In this document: piece by piece, positions 62,018 to 64,000 of the stretch
How the letters are laid out: each line of letters starts with the position of its first letter
Numbering within the stretch: position 1 is the first letter of the stretch
NCBI RefSeq assembly: GCF_030159855.1
Contig: NZ_BSNG01000001.1
Span: forward strand, 1,364,001-1,428,000
Length of the DNA: 64,000 nt
Reading direction: 5' to 3'
Source of the DNA: Devosia yakushimensis
Lineage (GTDB): Bacteria; Pseudomonadota; Alphaproteobacteria; Rhizobiales; Devosiaceae
The notes under the pieces: generated by a model
Seen by the model: the letters and a program-made list of their open reading frames with translations, nothing else
Databases searched by the model: none
What the model was told of the DNA's origin: nothing
Made by a program: the position numbers and the translations under genes

Positions 62018-63753
62018 ATGTCGTCGTTTCCCCGGCCAGCCTGGGACCCACGCTGCTTGAGGTCGAAGACCTCACCATCCGGTTCGGCAAGACCGACCCG
62101 GTCAAGCATTTGAGCTTCAGCATCGAGCGGGGCGAAACGCTGGCCGTGGTCGGCGAGTCCGGTTCAGGCAAGTCGCTGAGCGCGCTGGCGCTGATGCGGC
62201 TGCTGCCGCGCAATGCGCGCATTCCCAATGGCAGTATCCGCTTTGAGGGCAAGGACCTGCTGGGGTTGAGCGAGCGGGATATTCGCGCGGTGCGCGGGCG
62301 CGATATCGCCATGATCTTCCAGGAGCCGATGACCTCGCTCAATCCGGTTGCTACCATCGGCAACCAGATCATCGAAGTGCTGCGCCTGCACGAAAAACTC
62401 TCTCGCCGTCAGGCGCGCCTGCGGGCCGTGGAATTGCTGGAACTGGTGCGTATTCCCGATCCGGCAAAACGGGTCGATGATTATCCGCATCAGCTTTCGG
62501 GGGGCCAGCGGCAGCGCGTCATGATCGCCATGGCCGTGGCCTGCAAGCCCAAGCTGCTGATTGCCGACGAGCCGACAACGGCGCTCGACGCCACCATTCA
62601 GGCGCAGATTCTTGAACTGCTCGACGAGTTGCGCCGCAAGCTTTCCATGGGCCTCTTGCTGATCACCCATGATCTAGGCCTCGTGTCGCGCTGGAGCGAC
62701 CGGGTGGTGGTGATGTATCACGGCGACAAGCTTGAGGAGCTGTCCACCGGCAATCTCTTTGCGCCCGACCGGCACCCCTATACCAAGGGGCTGACCCAGG
62801 CTTCGATCCGTCTGGAGGAAGAGGTGCATTACACGGCCCGCACGCTGGCCGAAGTGAAGGTCGGCCGGAGCCCCGAGGGCAGCAATGTCTACGACGTCAA
62901 GCCGCCGCAATTGCGGACGCTGCCGGCACCGGTAACCGATGGCGAACCCTTGCTGGTGGTCAAGGACCTCTCGGTTACCTATCAGGGCGGCTCGAAGGCC
63001 GACAAGGCGCTGGACGGGGCTTCATTGACCCTGGCCAAGGGCGAGACGCTGGGCATTGTCGGGGAATCGGGCAGCGGCAAGTCCACGCTTTCGAAGGCAA
63101 TCATGCGGCTGGTCGATGCCCAGCAGGGTAGTATCGTCTTTCAGGGACAGGATATCAGCAGGCTCGCGCCGCAGCAGTTGCAACCGGTACGCCGGGACCT
63201 GCAGATGATCTTCCAGGACCCGTTCGGCTCGCTCAATCCGCGCAAGACCATTCGCGATATCCTTGAGGCGCCGCTTATCGTCCATGGCGTCGCCAATGCC
63301 GCCGAGCGCCGGCAGCGGCTGCTCGAAACCTTCGAGCATGTGCGGCTGCCCAGTTCGGTAGCCGATCGCTATCCGCACGAATTTTCCGGCGGTCAGCGGC
63401 AGCGCATCGGTATTGCCCGGGCGCTGATCCTGCGGCCGTCGCTGGTGATCTGCGATGAGCCGGTATCGGCGCTCGATGTCTCGATCCAGGCGCAGATTTT
63501 GAACCTGCTGGTCGATCTCAAGACCAGTCTGGGGCTGTCCTATCTGTTTATTTCCCACGACCTGGCTGTCGTGCAGTATATTTCGGACCGGGTGATCGTG
63601 ATGAAGGATGCCCGCATCGTCGAGGAAAGCGACCACAAGACCATCTGGCGCTCGCCCCGCACCGACTATACCCGCGCGCTGATCGCGGCGGCCAGTGACA
63701 AGGGCGGCCGCGTGCTTGCGCCCCGCCCAGAACTTGAGTTGGCCGCCACCTAG
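62014..63753 (+). CDS. Fused DppD-DppF-type ABC transporter ATPase
   Basis: A 579-residue protein with two complete ABC cassettes, as in GsiA. The first has Walker A GESGSGKS (47-54), Q-loop MIFQEPMTSLNPVATIG, signature LSGGQRQRVMIA, Walker B LLIADEPTTALDATIQ. The second, from about residue 310, has GESGSGKS, MIFQDPFGSLNPRKTI, FSGGQRQRIGIARAL and VICDEPVSALDVSIQ. It drives the two permeases upstream. Since no binding protein lies in this operon, the Tat-exported binding proteins at 45722 and 48543 are the best candidates to deliver substrate. An aldo/keto reductase gene follows 44 nt later. Confidence 0.95.
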   Translation: MNVVVSPASLGPTLLEVEDLTIRFGKTDPVKHLSFSIERGETLAVVGESGSGKSLSALALMRLLPRNARIPNGSIRFEGKDLLGLSERDIRAVRGRDIAMIFQEPMTSLNPVATIGNQIIEVLRLHEKLSRRQARLRAVELLELVRIPDPAKRVDDYPHQLSGGQRQRVMIAMAVACKPKLLIADEPTTALDATIQAQILELLDELRRKLSMGLLLITHDLGLVSRWSDRVVVMYHGDKLEELSTGNLFAPDRHPYTKGLTQASIRLEEEVHYTARTLAEVKVGRSPEGSNVYDVKPPQLRTLPAPVTDGEPLLVVKDLSVTYQGGSKADKALDGASLTLAKGETLGIVGESGSGKSTLSKAIMRLVDAQQGSIVFQGQDISRLAPQQLQPVRRDLQMIFQDPFGSLNPRKTIRDILEAPLIVHGVANAAERRQRLLETFEHVRLPSSVADRYPHEFSGGQRQRIGIARALILRPSLVICDEPVSALDVSIQAQILNLLVDLKTSLGLSYLFISHDLAVVQYISDRVIVMKDARIVEESDHKTIWRSPRTDYTRALIAAASDKGGRVLAPRPELELAAT

Positions 63754-63797
63754 GGGGCTGCTCTTTGCATCACAACGACCCATAACGGAGAAACAAT

Positions 63798-64000
63798 ATG
63801 GTCGATTACCGCTATCTGGGGCGCAGCGCGCTCAAGGTATCCCCGATTACCCTCGGCACCATGATGTTCGGTGGCCCGACGCCCGACGACGAGGCATTCC
63901 GTATCATCGACAAGGCGCGCGAGCAGGGCATCAATTTCATCGACACTGCTGACGTCTATAATGACGGCAAGTCCGAGGAAGTGGTGGGGCAGGGCATCAA
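63798..64000 (+). CDS. Aldo/keto reductase, N-terminal part
   Basis: Only the first 67 codons are inside the window. The protein starts MVDYRYLGRSALKVSPITLGTMMFGGPTPDDEAFRIIDKAREQ and continues GINFIDTADVYNDGKSEEVVGQGI. The conserved aspartate and tyrosine of the aldo/keto reductase active site are in IDTADVYNDG. CGGAG lies 7 nt before ATG 63798. It is probably in the same operon as the importer, reducing an aldehyde or ketone derived from the substrate, though this is inference. Confidence 0.9.
   Translation, partial: MVDYRYLGRSALKVSPITLGTMMFGGPTPDDEAFRIIDKAREQGINFIDTADVYNDGKSEEVVGQGI

Overview
This window comes from a GC-rich alphaproteobacterial chromosome, most likely Hyphomicrobiales and plausibly Devosia or a relative; the genus is an inference. 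The support is: the order ppiD-like / trpE / trpG / trpD / trpC / moaC / moeA / lexA facing tpiA / secG / pyrG, which is typical of the class; LexA boxes of the direct-repeat GTTC-N7-GTTC type; many ABC importers; and two families of palindromic intergenic repeats scattered between genes. I saw no rRNA, tRNA, CRISPR array, prophage or insertion sequence.

Region 1 (1-14.7 kb) is mainly housekeeping: the 3' end of an IlvD/Edd-family sugar-acid dehydratase, an NTF2-like protein, lexA with two SOS boxes, a tightly overlapped moeA-moaC-trpCDG block with trpE and a PpiD-like foldase upstream, then tpiA, secG, pyrG, a DUF4169 gene and a serine hydrolase. Region 2 (14.9-26.2 kb) is a LacI-controlled catabolic operon. 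It has an LplB/LplC-type ABC sugar importer, two ADP-ribosylglycohydrolase-fold enzymes (one with a C-terminal concanavalin-like domain), a UgpC/MalK-type ATPase, a class III CoA-transferase and a CitE-like CoA-ester lyase. A perfect 12-bp operator-like palindrome lies inside the first permease gene and a near copy lies before lacI. Region 3 (26.4-32.3 kb) is a complete Dpp/Opp-type peptide or opine importer with a DUF1684 protein.

Region 4 (32.7-39.3 kb) pairs a DctB/DctD-like two-component system with a divergent tripartite tricarboxylate transporter (tctC-tctB-tctA). A good sigma-54 promoter stands before tctC. After a GlsB/YidB-like pair, region 5 (40.3-42.8 kb) is a zinc-starvation unit: an AztD-like zinc chaperone and a COG0523 GTPase behind two Zur-like boxes.

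Region 6 (43-63.8 kb) is the most interesting part, a gene set resembling the dsz desulfurization system but in two sub-operons. It has two DszA/NtaA-like flavin monooxygenases, two DszC/SfnB-like acyl-CoA-dehydrogenase-fold monooxygenases, a flavin reductase, and two proteins that look like periplasmic binding proteins but lack signal peptides and keep the Cys/His/Arg residues of the DszB sulfinate desulfinase. Around them are a three-domain rhodanese, a CxxC DUF3088 protein, a nitroreductase, two Tat-exported family-5 binding proteins, a LysR regulator and a separate Dpp-type importer with no binding protein of its own. My inference is a system that imports an organosulfur compound and strips its sulfur through sulfoxidation and desulfination. 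Two matching long hairpins follow stop codons inside this cluster. The window ends inside an aldo/keto reductase gene.
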